This document shows, in pieces, positions 9,693-18,697 of a DNA stretch of 64,000 bases; position 1 is the first letter of the stretch, and every line of letters begins with the position of its first letter. The translations under genes were made by a program, and so were the position numbers. Source of the DNA: Planctomycetaceae bacterium (GTDB lineage: Bacteria; Planctomycetota; Planctomycetia; Pirellulales; Lacipirellulaceae); NCBI GenBank assembly GCA_002702655.1, contig PABB01000026.1, positions 62,001 through 126,000 of the forward strand, written 5' to 3'. Under the pieces are notes generated by a model. It saw only the letters and a list, made by a program, of their open reading frames with translations. It did no database searches and was not told the origin of the DNA.

Positions 9693-10514
9693 ATGTATCT
9701 CGACTACTGGCAACTTGCCGCGAAGCCGTTTGATTCGCACCCGGGCGAGGCGTTTCGCTTACCCGGCGAATCGTTCCGCGCCGCACAGCATAAGGTGCGC
9801 TACGCACTGGACAGCCGCCTGCCGGCGATCGCCCTGACCGGTCCCACGGGCGTTGGTAAGACGTTGCTGGTGGAATCGCTAGCAGCGGCCCGCGGCGAAT
9901 CGGGGCAGTTTGCTCACATTGTCTTCCCGCAAATGTCCGAGCGGGATCTGCTCGTCTATTTGGCCGAACAACTGGGCGCCCCGCCGGCGGCTCAACCTCG
10001 TTTCACGATCGAGGAAAGCCTGCGGCGTCTGGACTACGTGCTGCGGGAGAACCTCAAGGCCAAGCGGCACGCGGTGTTGGCCGTGGACGAAGCGCACTTG
10101 TTGGAGGACAGCGGGCTGCTCGAGTCGTTGAGGCTGTTGCTGAACCTGCGTCCCGGCGGCCAGACGGCGTTCACCTTGCTGCTGTGCGGGCAGCCGACGC
10201 TGCTGCCGATCCTGGGGCGGTTTGGCGCGCTCGATGAGCGGATCGATCTGAAGATCGCGCTTGCGCCGCTGACGGCCGAGGAGTCGGGCGCGTATGTCCA
10301 ACATCGCCTGCAGGCGGCCGGCGCCACGCGGGAGATCTTCTCGGCGGACGCACTGGCCGGCATTCACAAACTGGCCGCCGGCGTGCCGCGACGTATCAAT
10401 CGGCTGTGCGATCTGGCCCTGTTGGTCGGTTTCGCCAACGGCCAGGCTAACGTCACCGCGGCAGATCTGCAGGCGGTCAGCGAGGAACTGGTCGCGACGC
10501 GGCACGCCGCATAG
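9693..10514 (+). CDS. ExeA/GspA-like AAA ATPase
   Basis: 273 residues. The opening 'MYLDYWQLAAKPFD' is characteristic of the ExeA/GspA-type AAA family. Walker A is GPTGVGKT (Lys56), Walker B is AVLAVDEAHLL, and the C-terminal lid carries 'GVPRRINRLCDLALL', typical of the family. Members are found in type II secretion loci and in exopolysaccharide/exosortase clusters. Lacking the C-terminal peptidoglycan-binding domain of full-length ExeA, it is the short form. It lies 50 bp after the CpsD-like gene on the same strand, so co-transcription is likely. Confidence 0.88.
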   Translation: MYLDYWQLAAKPFDSHPGEAFRLPGESFRAAQHKVRYALDSRLPAIALTGPTGVGKTLLVESLAAARGESGQFAHIVFPQMSERDLLVYLAEQLGAPPAAQPRFTIEESLRRLDYVLRENLKAKRHAVLAVDEAHLLEDSGLLESLRLLLNLRPGGQTAFTLLLCGQPTLLPILGRFGALDERIDLKIALAPLTAEESGAYVQHRLQAAGATREIFSADALAGIHKLAAGVPRRINRLCDLALLVGFANGQANVTAADLQAVSEELVATRHAA

Positions 10515-10519
10515 CGGCA

Positions 10520-10638
10520 GATGACCGGTGATCAGTGACCAGTTACCGGTGTTTGGTGAATTGGCCGCTGCCGCTGCGACGTTGTGGCGACACACCTCCA
10601 CTGGTCACTGATAACCGATCACTGATCACCGATCACCG
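10520..10638. repeat. Long inverted repeat, 'GATCAGTGACC' type
   Basis: The gap between the ExeA-like gene and larB is filled by an imperfect inverted repeat. The left arm is about 10520-10551 and the right arm about 10599-10638. The right arm contains several near-tandem copies of the word 'GATCACTGATCACCG'. It could fold into a long hairpin. It resembles in design, but not in sequence, the 'GACCAATGACCAA' repeats elsewhere in the window. Confidence 0.75.
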
Positions 10639-10701
10639 CCGGCCGCAAAGCGGCCTGGCGCACGGCGTGCATTTCGCTCGGCCGTCAGCTACACTCATCG
10701 C

Positions 10702-11586
10702 ATGACTGCTGATGAACTGACTGCCCTCGCTCAGCGAATGCTTGCCGGCGAGTTGTCGCCCGACGACTTGCGAGCCCAGATTCTCGCCGGCGCTGACCAG
10801 CCGCCGGGATTGGCGCACGCGACGGTCGATCTCGATCGCCGCCGTCGCTGCGGTTTCCCCGAGGTAATCTACGGCGAAGGGAAGGCGCCCGAAACGGTCG
10901 CCGCGATTGCCGAGCGCCTGCTGGCCGCGGATCAACGCGTGCTGGCCACGCGCATCGACGCGGACAAGGCCGCCGCCATCGCCGCGCTGCTGCCGGGCCT
11001 CGCCTACAACCCAATTGCTCGCACGTTGCGGATCGATCCCGTCGACGCTGCGGCGGACGATGCGCGAGAGCATGGCCGCGTGGCCGTCGTCGCAGCGGGG
11101 ACCAGCGATCTGCCCGTCGCGGAGGAAGCTCGCGAGACGCTTGCCTGGATGGGCGTCGAAGCCGTGGCGGTCGACGACGTGGGGGTGGCCGGTCCGCACC
11201 GCCTGCCGGAGCGACTGCATGAGTTCGCCAACGCCGATGCGATTGTCGTGGTCGCAGGCATGGAAGGTGCGCTGCCCAGCGTGGTGGGCGGCTACGTGCC
11301 CTGTCCCGTGTTCGCCGTGCCGACCGGCGTCGGGTACGGCGCCAACCTGGGCGGCGTCGCGGCGCTGTTGGCGATGCTCAACAGCTGCGCGAGCAACGTG
11401 GCGGTCGTGAACATCGATGCGGGGTTCAAGGCGGGCTACCTGGCTGGGTTGGTCGCCACGCGAGCCGCCGCCGCTCGACGCGAATCAGCGTCCGCCGGAC
11501 AATGCGAGACCGGCGCCAGTTGCGCTACTGCCCCGCAGCAACAGGTCGCAGTGCGCACCGCGCACCACACCGAGAACTCTCACTAG
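10702..11586 (+). CDS. larB: LarB, nickel-pincer cofactor biosynthesis carboxylase
   Basis: 294 residues. LarB carboxylates the pyridine ring of nicotinate adenine dinucleotide and releases AMP, the first step to the nickel-pincer nucleotide of lactate racemase-type enzymes. The family features are visible: the N-terminal 'DLDRRRRCGFPEVIYGEGK' block, the central 'GTSDLPVAEEARETL' strand-loop of the PurE-like domain, and 'VVAGMEGALPSVVGG' plus a 'PTGVGYGA' loop near the end. The last about 40 residues are a variable tail. LarC and LarE are not in the window. nnrD follows 9 bp downstream on the same strand. Confidence 0.9.
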   Translation: MTADELTALAQRMLAGELSPDDLRAQILAGADQPPGLAHATVDLDRRRRCGFPEVIYGEGKAPETVAAIAERLLAADQRVLATRIDADKAAAIAALLPGLAYNPIARTLRIDPVDAAADDAREHGRVAVVAAGTSDLPVAEEARETLAWMGVEAVAVDDVGVAGPHRLPERLHEFANADAIVVVAGMEGALPSVVGGYVPCPVFAVPTGVGYGANLGGVAALLAMLNSCASNVAVVNIDAGFKAGYLAGLVATRAAAARRESASAGQCETGASCATAPQQQVAVRTAHHTENSH

Positions 11587-11595
11587 CGCCGCGCC

Positions 11596-12489
11596 ATGGA
11601 TGTTGCCGATCGGACAGCCAGCCCGCTTCCCGTACTGCCGTCGCGCGCCGACGACGGGCACAAGGGCGACTATGGTCGCGTGCTCATCCTGGGCGGGTCG
11701 CTGGGGATGGCGGGCGCTCCCGCGCTCACAGCGATGTCCGCGCTGCGCAGCGGCGCCGGCTTGGTGACCGTCGCGACGCCGCAAAGCGTGCAAGCGACCG
11801 TCGCCGGGTTCGATCCGTGCTACACGACTGTGCCGCTCTTGGACGACCCGCAGGGCGTGGCCGAGTTGGCCAACGTGGTGGAGCTCTCCACAGCTGCCGA
11901 GCATTTTGACGTGTGGGCGATCGGCCCGGGGTTGGGGCGATCGCCCGACGCCACCGAACTCGTCTCGCAACTGTATCGCACCATTCCCCGCCCGCTGGTC
12001 CTGGACGCTGACGGACTCAACGGATTGGCTCAGGCGGTCGAGCGTCATCCCCAATTGCTCGAGCATCCCCCGGCGCCGCGCGTGCTGACGCCCCACCCGG
12101 GCGAGTACCAGCGGCTCGCCGGCGCGAGTGCCGGCCGCGAGCGCGACGAACGGATTCGCGCCGCGGTGGAACTGGCCCAGCGCGACCCCAGCGGCGCCAC
12201 CGTCGTCGTGCTCAAGGGGCAGGGGACCGTCGTGGCTAATGCGGGGCAATTCGCCGTCAACACGACCGGCAACCCCGGCATGGCCACCGGCGGCACGGGC
12301 GACTGCCTGACCGGCGTCATCGCTGCTCTGCTCGCCCAGGGATTGGCCGCGTGGGATGCGGCGCGGCTGGGGGTTCACCTGCACGGCGCCGCCGGCGACG
12401 CCGCCGCGGAGCGACTTGGGCAAGTTTCGATGACCGCCCGTGATCTGATGGAATCGCTGCCGGCGGCGTTTCAGAGCGCGAGCAGCTGA
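11596..12489 (+). CDS. nnrD: ADP/ATP-dependent NAD(P)H-hydrate dehydratase
   Basis: 297 residues. It dehydrates damaged NAD(P)HX back to NAD(P)H (metabolite repair). The ribokinase-like fold motifs are clear: 'GHKGDYGRVLILGGS' at the start, 'LDADGLNGL', 'TPHPGEYQRL', and the signature 'NPGMATGGTGDCLTG' where the Asp is the expected catalytic base. It is the stand-alone dehydratase: the NnrE epimerase domain often fused at the N-terminus is absent. The gene is 9 bp downstream of larB, so the two are probably one operon. Confidence 0.92.
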   Translation: MDVADRTASPLPVLPSRADDGHKGDYGRVLILGGSLGMAGAPALTAMSALRSGAGLVTVATPQSVQATVAGFDPCYTTVPLLDDPQGVAELANVVELSTAAEHFDVWAIGPGLGRSPDATELVSQLYRTIPRPLVLDADGLNGLAQAVERHPQLLEHPPAPRVLTPHPGEYQRLAGASAGRERDERIRAAVELAQRDPSGATVVVLKGQGTVVANAGQFAVNTTGNPGMATGGTGDCLTGVIAALLAQGLAAWDAARLGVHLHGAAGDAAAERLGQVSMTARDLMESLPAAFQSASS

Positions 12490-12530
12490 CCATTGATTAT
12501 TCGACAGAGCAGATCGAACGCTCCCTCAGC

Positions 12531-12606
12531 GTGCCACGGCTCTGTGAGCCGTGCGAATCACGCCAAATCGTTGCCTCCGCCGCACGGCTCACAGAGCCGT
12601 GGCACG
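12531..12606. repeat. Inverted repeat, 'CACGGCTCTGTGAGCCGTG' family, copy 1
   Basis: The arms 12531-12555 and about 12580-12606 are near-perfect reverse complements. Each arm is itself a small palindrome (GGCTC-TGT-GAGCC), so the element could form either one long hairpin or two short ones. A related copy sits at 58221-58297. The right arm runs into ppx from the other strand and supplies its stop codon. Confidence 0.85.
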
Positions 12607-13578
12607 ATTTCCGCCGCGTTGCAATTCGTCGATCATTGACAGCAGCAGCCCGTCACGGACGCCCAACGGATGCACCTGCAGCGTCTCCACGCGCAGCCGT
12701 TGCATGATGCGCTCGATGATTGCCAACCCCGGCACGACGATGTCGGCCCGGTCAGGGCTGAGCCCCGGGACGCCGCGTCGCTGCTCGCGCGTCATCGCCC
12801 GCAATCGGTCGAGCAGCCGTTGCAGGTCAGCCAGTGACATGCGAAATGCCGCGACAGCCTGATCGGGCTGGGCGCTGGCCGCGATTGCCATGGTTGCGGC
12901 GCTGGTGAACGTGCCGCCGGAGCCAATCAGCAACTCAAGCGGCGGCAGCGTCGCGTTGATTTGAGCGCCCAGTTCGTCGTCGATCCAAGCGACCATCTCG
13001 CGATAGGCCAACTCACTAAGTTCGCCGCCACGAGCGAACTTCTCCGCCAACCGCACGGCGCCCAACTGGGTGGCGAACACCTGCTGGATGACGTCGCCGG
13101 CGGCGACGACCAACTCGGTGCTGCCCCCGCCAATGTCGGCCAGCAGCGTGGTCCGCTCCGCCAGATCAACGCGCCGGCGCACGCTGGCGAAGGCCAACTC
13201 GGCCTCTTGCTGGGCATCGATCACTTGCAGCTCGACGCCCGCCTCAGCCGCCGCGCGGGCGACGAACTCGGCGCCGTTGGCGGCTTCGCGAACCGCGCAG
13301 GTGGCAATAGCTTGCAGCAAGCACACGCCCCAATCTTCGGCAATGCTCTTGAATCGCCGCAGGGCTGACAGTGATTTGGCGATTGCTTGTTCATCAAGTC
13401 GCCCGCTGCTGGCCAGCGAGCCGGCCAGTCGCGTCATTTCGCGCCGCTCGGTCACAATGCGATACCCGCCCGTCGGCTGCACCTCGGCCACGACCAGTCG
13501 CATGCTGTTGCTGCCCACGTCGATTGCGGCCAGCCGCGGGGGGGCGCCGGGAGCAGGATCTGTCGGCAAAGTTGGCAT
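12589..13578 (-). CDS. ppx: Ppx/GppA-family exopolyphosphatase
   Basis: 329 residues, the short two-domain form without the C-terminal HD-like region of E. coli Ppx. It hydrolyses terminal phosphate from polyphosphate and/or pppGpp. ASKHA-fold motifs are visible: 'AIDVGSNSMRLVVAEV' at the N-terminus, 'TCAVREAANG', 'LADIGGGSTELVV' and 'LIGSGGTFTSAATM'. The conserved end 'GVRDGLLLSMIDEL' is followed by a short tail whose last residues and TGA stop lie inside the inverted repeat at 12531-12606. It is convergent with nnrD and divergent from ribF. Confidence 0.92.
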   Translation of the reverse strand: MPTLPTDPAPGAPPRLAAIDVGSNSMRLVVAEVQPTGGYRIVTERREMTRLAGSLASSGRLDEQAIAKSLSALRRFKSIAEDWGVCLLQAIATCAVREAANGAEFVARAAAEAGVELQVIDAQQEAELAFASVRRRVDLAERTTLLADIGGGSTELVVAAGDVIQQVFATQLGAVRLAEKFARGGELSELAYREMVAWIDDELGAQINATLPPLELLIGSGGTFTSAATMAIAASAQPDQAVAAFRMSLADLQRLLDRLRAMTREQRRGVPGLSPDRADIVVPGLAIIERIMQRLRVETLQVHPLGVRDGLLLSMIDELQRGGNRATAL

Positions 13579-13736
13579 GACGATCTGTGGGAGCTTCGCA
13601 AACGCGTGCTGGGCGGGTGAACGGGCAGTCTACCAGACCGACCGCGCGGGTTGGCGGTTTGCAGCGGGTCGTTGACCCTCGGCGCCAGCAGGCGATAATT
13701 GCCCCTTCGTCCCCGTCCGCCAGCCGAGCCGCCCAC

Positions 13737-14684
13737 GTGCCGATTATCCGCCAACTCGACCAGTTTCCCGCGGAATTGCGGGGCGGGGCCGTGGCGATCG
13801 GCAACTTTGACGGCGTGCATGCCGGCCACCGCCGCATCATCGGGCAGTTGCTTACGCGGGCCCGCGAGTTGTCGGGGCCCGCGCTGGTGTTCACGTTCGA
13901 TCCCCACCCTGTGCGACTGTTGCGGCCCGAGTCCTGCCCGCCGCCGCTGACCTGGACGCGGCGCAAGGCGGAACTGCTCGCAGCGATCGGCGTCGACCGC
14001 GTAGTCGCCTATCCCACCGACGAGGCGCTGCTGCAGTTGAGCGCCTGCGAGTTTTTCGAGCGGATCATTGTCGACGCTCTGGGCGCCCGGGCGCTGGTCG
14101 AGGGCCCCAATTTCTACTTCGGGCGCGATCGCGAAGGGACAGTGGCATTGTTGAACGAGTTCACCGCCGCTGCGGGAATGACGCTCGACGTGGTCGAGCC
14201 CGTTTCGCTGGCTGGCGAGTTGGTTTCCAGCAGCCGCGTCCGCAGGCTAATCGCCGCGGGCGACGTGGCCCTGGCCGCTCAGATGCTGGAGACTCCCTAT
14301 CGGATCCGCGGCATGGTCACGCACGGCGCGGGCCGCGGGGCGAAGATCGGCTTTCCCACCGCCAATCTCGAGGCCATCGACACGCTGCTGCCGGCCGAGG
14401 GCGTGTATGCCGGCGTGGCCTTCTTCGACGGTCAGCGGGCCGCCGCGGCCATCCATATTGGCGCCAACCCGACCTTTGGCGACGCGGCGCGCAAAGTCGA
14501 AGTGCACGTGATCGATCGTACCGAAGCCCTGTACAACCAGCCGTTGGAGGTCGAGTTCCTCAGCCGCCTGCGGGGCGTCACGACCTTTGCCTCGCAGGAC
14601 GAACTCATTCAACAACTGCACGCCGACATCGCCGCTGCGCGCCACCAAGCCACGAAATCGATCAGAGAATCCGAGCAAGCATGA
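13737..14684 (+). CDS. ribF: Bifunctional riboflavin kinase / FAD synthetase
   Basis: 315 residues from the GTG at 13737, the usual RibF length; the frame is open further upstream but that stretch does not resemble the family. The N-terminal adenylyltransferase domain shows 'GNFDGVHAGHRRII', 'FTFDPHP' and 'VSSSRVRRLI'. The C-terminal riboflavin kinase domain shows 'GRGAKIGFPTANL' and 'LEVEFLSRLRG'. It makes FMN and FAD from riboflavin. It overlaps the next gene by 4 bp (ATGA), indicating translational coupling. Confidence 0.95.
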   Translation: MPIIRQLDQFPAELRGGAVAIGNFDGVHAGHRRIIGQLLTRARELSGPALVFTFDPHPVRLLRPESCPPPLTWTRRKAELLAAIGVDRVVAYPTDEALLQLSACEFFERIIVDALGARALVEGPNFYFGRDREGTVALLNEFTAAAGMTLDVVEPVSLAGELVSSSRVRRLIAAGDVALAAQMLETPYRIRGMVTHGAGRGAKIGFPTANLEAIDTLLPAEGVYAGVAFFDGQRAAAAIHIGANPTFGDAARKVEVHVIDRTEALYNQPLEVEFLSRLRGVTTFASQDELIQQLHADIAAARHQATKSIRESEQA

Positions 14685-15664
14685 GTATCAACTGGCAACC
14701 ACTCGTCGACCTGATTGGTCGGCACGAGCGCTTTCTGATTACCAGCCACTGCCGCGCTGATTGCGACGCAGTAGGGAGCGAGATCGGTCTGGCGCTGGCG
14801 CTCGAATTGTTGGGAAAGCACGCCCGCATCGTCAACGGCGATGCGCTCCCCGAGCACATTGGGTTCATGGACCCGGACGATCGCGTTGGCGAACTCGGCA
14901 CGTCGGCGCCGCTGGAGTCCCTGCGCGGGTACGATGCGCTGGTGATCGTCGACACCAGCGCCTGGGGCCAACTGGGTGCGATGGCCGACGTGGTTCGCGG
15001 CTTCGCCGGCGAACTGGTCGTGATCGACCACCATATCGAATCCGACGATCTCAACGCCACGGTGTTTCGCGACGAGACGGCCGAGGCGACCGGGCGACTG
15101 ATCCTGCAGCTGTGCGAGGCATTGAGCGTGGAGGTCACCCCAGCGATGGCGGCGCCGCTGTTCGCAGCGATTGCAACCGACACGGGGTGGTTTCGCTTCT
15201 CTTCGGTTACGGCGGCCACCTTCCAAGCATTGGCCAAACTGACCGATGCCGGCGCGAAGCCGCCGGCCCTGTTCTCGCAACTGTACGAGCAGCACAGCCT
15301 AGCGCGGATTCATCTGCGCGGACGAATCCTTGACCACGTGACCCCCGAGTGCGACGGTCGGCTGATGTGGACCTACGTCACGATGGACGACTTCGCCAGC
15401 ACCGGCGCCAACCGCACGGATACCGAGGACGCCATCAACGCGCTATTGACCGTCGCGGGCGCCGAGGCCGCGGCGATCTTTGTTGAGTTGGAATCGGACG
15501 TCACTAAGGTCAGCCTGCGTAGCCGCAGCGACTTCGACGTCCGCGCCGTCGCCGAGCAATTCGGCGGCGGGGGACACCGCGCCGCCGCGGGCATCACCTA
15601 CCGCGGCCCGCGGGACGAGGCCCAGGCCGCGATTCTCGACGCACTCCGCGCGGGGCTGCAGTAG
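14681..15664 (+). CDS. nrnA: DHH-family phosphoesterase, NrnA-like nanoRNase/pAp phosphatase
   Basis: 327 residues. DHH-DHHA1 architecture: motif I 'HCRADCDAVGSEIG', motif II 'VIVDTS', the DHH motif 'VVIDHH', and the C-terminal substrate loop 'FGGGGHRAAAG'. NrnA-type enzymes degrade 2-5 nt RNA and dephosphorylate 3'-phosphoadenosine 5'-phosphate, using two Mn ions. The first motif has Cys-Arg-Ala where many relatives have an Asn-Pro pair, but the metal-binding His/Asp are kept. Its start overlaps the ribF stop by 4 bp. Confidence 0.9.
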   Translation: MSINWQPLVDLIGRHERFLITSHCRADCDAVGSEIGLALALELLGKHARIVNGDALPEHIGFMDPDDRVGELGTSAPLESLRGYDALVIVDTSAWGQLGAMADVVRGFAGELVVIDHHIESDDLNATVFRDETAEATGRLILQLCEALSVEVTPAMAAPLFAAIATDTGWFRFSSVTAATFQALAKLTDAGAKPPALFSQLYEQHSLARIHLRGRILDHVTPECDGRLMWTYVTMDDFASTGANRTDTEDAINALLTVAGAEAAAIFVELESDVTKVSLRSRSDFDVRAVAEQFGGGGHRAAAGITYRGPRDEAQAAILDALRAGLQ

Positions 15665-15717
15665 TCCCCCGCGTATGCTACGCAGGCGTCCGACTCAACA
15701 ATCGAGTGCAGAGTCGA

Positions 15718-16398
15718 TCACGTAGCAGGGCGACGTGTTTCATGCTTTAGGGGCAGGCATCGACGCCGACGCAGCTGCCCCGCTGCCAAGGACGCGGCGA
15801 CCGCCAGCAGAGTGAGCGTCGCCGGTTCGGGAACGATCCGGAAATTGTCGTAGGCGATCGCATACGACGCGATCAGCGTATTCGTGAGGCCCACGTACCT
15901 GGGCCCGGCGCCAATCGTGGTTGTCCACTCGTACGTCCTCCAGCCGCCTCGAGTCGGCACGGTGAAGATTGGCGATACAGAGCCGGCCGCGAAGAATTGA
16001 AACTGCCCGTCGACCAACGTGCTGCCGGAACTGCCCGCGATGGCGTTGGCGGCGACGGACAGCCTGTAGAGGCCGGTCGCGGGGATCATCACGGCCTGTG
16101 TCATGCGATCGTAACCTGCATAGGTGATCGCCATTCCGGAGCCCTCCAGCGGCAGCACCGTTTCGGTTGCATGCACGATGTTTGTGGCCGAAACCGGCGT
16201 GTCCCACGACCAGGGCGCCGTGCCGCCTGGATGGGCCAGCGTGGCGTCATTCTCCACCCTCCAAGCCGATGTGTTATTGAAACCAGCGTTGGCAACGACG
16301 ATGGCTGCCCGAGCGGGGCAAGCCGAGAAGGCCGCTGCAGCCAAGGCGAGCGGCAGGCAGAGGCAGCAAAGTGCGCCTCGGCCAATCGTGGCGTTCAT
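15718..16398 (-). CDS. Secreted PEP-CTERM-type protein
   Basis: About 226 residues from the ATG at 16398; an in-frame extension to 16446 lies before the signal peptide and is unlikely. A signal peptide (about 1-30, Ala-rich, ending PARA) is followed by a beta-rich region with 'GFNNTSAW' and 'YDNFRIVPEPA', typical of planctomycete PEP-CTERM proteins. The C-terminus has VPEPA, a hydrophobic stretch and RRRR, the tripartite exosortase-type signal, but with 12 more residues after the arginines. It is probably exported and surface-processed. No exosortase gene is in the window. Confidence 0.75.
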   Translation of the reverse strand: MNATIGRGALCCLCLPLALAAAAFSACPARAAIVVANAGFNNTSAWRVENDATLAHPGGTAPWSWDTPVSATNIVHATETVLPLEGSGMAITYAGYDRMTQAVMIPATGLYRLSVAANAIAGSSGSTLVDGQFQFFAAGSVSPIFTVPTRGGWRTYEWTTTIGAGPRYVGLTNTLIASYAIAYDNFRIVPEPATLTLLAVAASLAAGQLRRRRCLPLKHETRRPAT

Positions 16399-16713
16399 GA
16401 GATCATCTCGATTTGCAGGTTGTTGGGGAAAAGTGAGTACGAGCATGCACTGCTGTCACGCTACAGCGCCCGCGCGACGCTTGGCAATCACGCGTCGATT
16501 CTTGGGGCGAAACGCCTGCCCAAAGTGCTCGCAACGCCCCTCTGACCGTCGCACGACGGCACCGGGTGCTAGCGGTCGGTAAACTCGCCGAAACCGTCAC
16601 AGTTGCCAGCCGCGCCATGCCGATGTTCTGGGTGACGGCGTTGACGAGAGGTTCGTCCGCCGGGCGGCGTTTCGTCGTTGGGCCGCACTGATTGACGACT
16701 GTCGAGATCGCCT
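16399..16713. other. Intergenic stretch without a recognised gene
   Basis: This 315-bp gap lies between a PEP-CTERM-type gene (leftward) and a zinc-ribbon membrane protein (rightward), so it should carry divergent promoters. Short open frames here have no signal peptide, ribosome site or family motif. No repeat was recognised. Confidence 0.5.
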
Positions 16714-17463
16714 ATGTGGTGTCATCACTGCCAGCAAGACGTGCCCGCCGCTGGCGATCGGCCGCGCTGCTGCGGACGGTGCAACCGGGAGTTCGCAGCT
16801 GTGGCCCCGGCCGTGATGGCGGTTCCGCAGGATGGCGGCGTCGAACTGGCAATGTTCGAGCGCATCGATTTTCATCGCAGCGGCCCGCCGACCTCCGAAG
16901 CCCAAGCCGAGCGGCTCGCTTCGCTCGCCGAGAAACTCAAAACGCGTCATCGCATCGACCCCGCCGTGGGCGCCACGGCGCCGTTTCGCCACGGTCGCGG
17001 CGGTCCGTCACCAGCCGCGGCAGCCCGTTACGTACCGCGAGCGCCTGCACTGCCGCCGGTTGCGCGCCAACGCCCCGCGTGGGGGATCGCCCTGTTGATC
17101 TGGGGCGGCATGGGCGTGCTGGGCGTGGGATTGGCGGGGCTCGCGTGGTCGACGGCCTTCGCGTTGGAGGCCGCCTGGCATTGGGGGCTGGCCGTCACGC
17201 TCGCCGGCGAGGGCATGCTGATCGTCGGACTGGCCCTGGCCGCCGTGCGGTTGTGGCGCAATAGCCGCCGCATCAACAGCCAACTCGAGGGCGTCGGCGC
17301 CCAGATCGAAGAACTGGGCGACATGGCGGGCCGACTCGCGCAAGCCCGGATGAGCTGCAGCCAAGCGTACTACGAACACTTCGGCGCGACGACCAGCCCG
17401 TCGCTGACGATGGCCAACCTGCGCGGGCAGCTGGAGCAACTGGCGGCGCGGATCGATCAGTAG
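16714..17463 (+). CDS. Membrane protein with N-terminal zinc ribbon
   Basis: 249 residues. It begins MWCHHCQQD and continues CCGRC, a plausible four-Cys zinc ribbon of a kind that opens many planctomycete membrane proteins. Two hydrophobic helices lie at about 125-150 and 155-185 (WGIALLIWGGMGVLG; GLAVTLAGEGMLIVGLAL). The C-terminal about 60 residues are predicted helical/coiled ('INSQLEGVGAQIEELG'). No enzymatic motif is visible; the function is unknown. Confidence 0.75.
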   Translation: MWCHHCQQDVPAAGDRPRCCGRCNREFAAVAPAVMAVPQDGGVELAMFERIDFHRSGPPTSEAQAERLASLAEKLKTRHRIDPAVGATAPFRHGRGGPSPAAAARYVPRAPALPPVARQRPAWGIALLIWGGMGVLGVGLAGLAWSTAFALEAAWHWGLAVTLAGEGMLIVGLALAAVRLWRNSRRINSQLEGVGAQIEELGDMAGRLAQARMSCSQAYYEHFGATTSPSLTMANLRGQLEQLAARIDQ

Positions 17464-17505
17464 TTTCGCTCGGCGTCGCCCGGCGAAGTGATGACTCGAT
17501 TCGAT

Positions 17506-18075
17506 CTAGTTCGCAAAGCCAAGGTTCGCTGCTAAGCGGCGCTGCCGGCGCATACAGAGCGCCGTCGCCATACTGCCTGAGTAAACGGCGAACGCGGCGG
17601 TCGTATTCCAGACGATCTCCCGCGCACCGATGAAGTGGAAGGCTTCTGCCACCAACGCCACGCCGCCGCCGATGATCGCGCCGGCGACCGCGCCCACAAA
17701 TGCGTGGCCCAACAGTGCCTGCGCGTATTGCTGAGTCGATTTCATCTCGACTGTGGCTAGGACCCGGTAGATGGCGTAGGCCATGCCACTGGCGACGAGG
17801 AAGCCCCCGATCAGCATGGCCAAGAAATATTTTTCGCTGTTCACCGCAGCGGCGGCGGCCACTGCCGCGATGGTCATGACCAACAGCAACTGCTGCAGCG
17901 AAAATTGAAAGGCGGGGCGAAATCCGCGCGCCGCGTCAAGCAGCTCGCGGCTCGTCGAGGGCTTGGGCGCCACGAACCAGCCAATAAACTGCCCCGACTC
18001 GTCGCACAACTCCGCGCCGTCGGCGACCGTGGCCAGTTGAGCCGCAGTGGCGTCTTTGACGGTAATCGAGATCAT
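17506..18075 (-). CDS. Multi-pass membrane protein of unknown function
   Basis: 189 residues. The N-terminal about 60 residues are soluble ('GAELCDESGQFIGWFVAP'), followed by 'FQFSLQQLLLVMTIAAVAAA', the common planctomycete FSLxxLL membrane entry, and about four hydrophobic helices with a Gly-rich one (GAVAGAIIGGGVAL). The start is followed by a normal-looking coding frame; no Shine-Dalgarno stands out. It reads in the same direction as the small membrane gene upstream at 18275-18673. No function is assigned. Confidence 0.65.
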   Translation of the reverse strand: MISITVKDATAAQLATVADGAELCDESGQFIGWFVAPKPSTSRELLDAARGFRPAFQFSLQQLLLVMTIAAVAAAAAVNSEKYFLAMLIGGFLVASGMAYAIYRVLATVEMKSTQQYAQALLGHAFVGAVAGAIIGGGVALVAEAFHFIGAREIVWNTTAAFAVYSGSMATALCMRRQRRLAANLGFAN

Positions 18076-18274
18076 GGGGCCTGCCCTCGCACGAACGAGC
18101 CGGAGACGCCCGGCGTCGGAAACCGTTATCGGGCCATCTTAGTTGTTTTTGACCGTTCCGCCAAAATAGGATTCGTTGGCGACGCCGAATGGCGCTTATG
18201 TCCGAGTGGAAGGGACACGCTTGGGGCGTTCTCGACGAGCCGAGGCGGGATCCGCAGCGCCTAGCCAAAGCGAG

Positions 18275-18673
18275 CTACGGCGTCTCGTCTCGCCAGAGGA
18301 TTCGTCGACGGGAAGAGAGCGCCAGTAAGGCGCTCAAACCACCTGCAACGGAACAGACGATCCACAGGGCCGGCGGGTCGGGCCGCAGATCTTCCATGCG
18401 ACCGAGACGGACGACCATGTCGACAAAGAATCCCGCACCACAGCCGAAGAGCGCACCGCAACAAGTGTGCAAGGCTCGCCGAGAGACGGTTGGTCCGTGC
18501 TGCGGTGCGAGCGCGGCGCTCATTCCGCCGGCGACGTAGACCGCTGCCAGCAGGACGAATCCGGCTGCGGCGGCAAACGGCAGCCCTTCTTCGCGATACC
18601 AATAACCGACAAATGCCAACACCGGCGCCGCAATCGTTGTCCAGAGCAGTAGGCGGCGCAGCGGGTATCGCAT
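18275..18673 (-). CDS. Small multi-pass membrane protein
   Basis: 132 residues with about four hydrophobic segments: near the start (LLLWTTIAAPVLAFVGYW), 'AAAAGFVLLAAVYVAGG', 'CCGALFGCGAGFF' and 'IVCSVAGGLSALLAL'. The N-terminus 'MRYPLRRLLLWTTIAA' again matches the planctomycete 'xLRRLLxxTT' membrane entry. It begins 24 bp after the glyS stop on the same strand and may be co-transcribed with it. No function is assigned. Confidence 0.6.
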   Translation of the reverse strand: MRYPLRRLLLWTTIAAPVLAFVGYWYREEGLPFAAAAGFVLLAAVYVAGGMSAALAPQHGPTVSRRALHTCCGALFGCGAGFFVDMVVRLGRMEDLRPDPPALWIVCSVAGGLSALLALSSRRRILWRDETP

Positions 18674-18697
18674 GGTCGGCCCCTAATTGCCCGCAAT

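Noticed and set aside
10520-10638. Transcription terminator after the ExeA-like gene
   Set aside because: Long inverted repeat but with no T-tract, and the same design occurs in non-terminal positions; annotated as a repeat instead.
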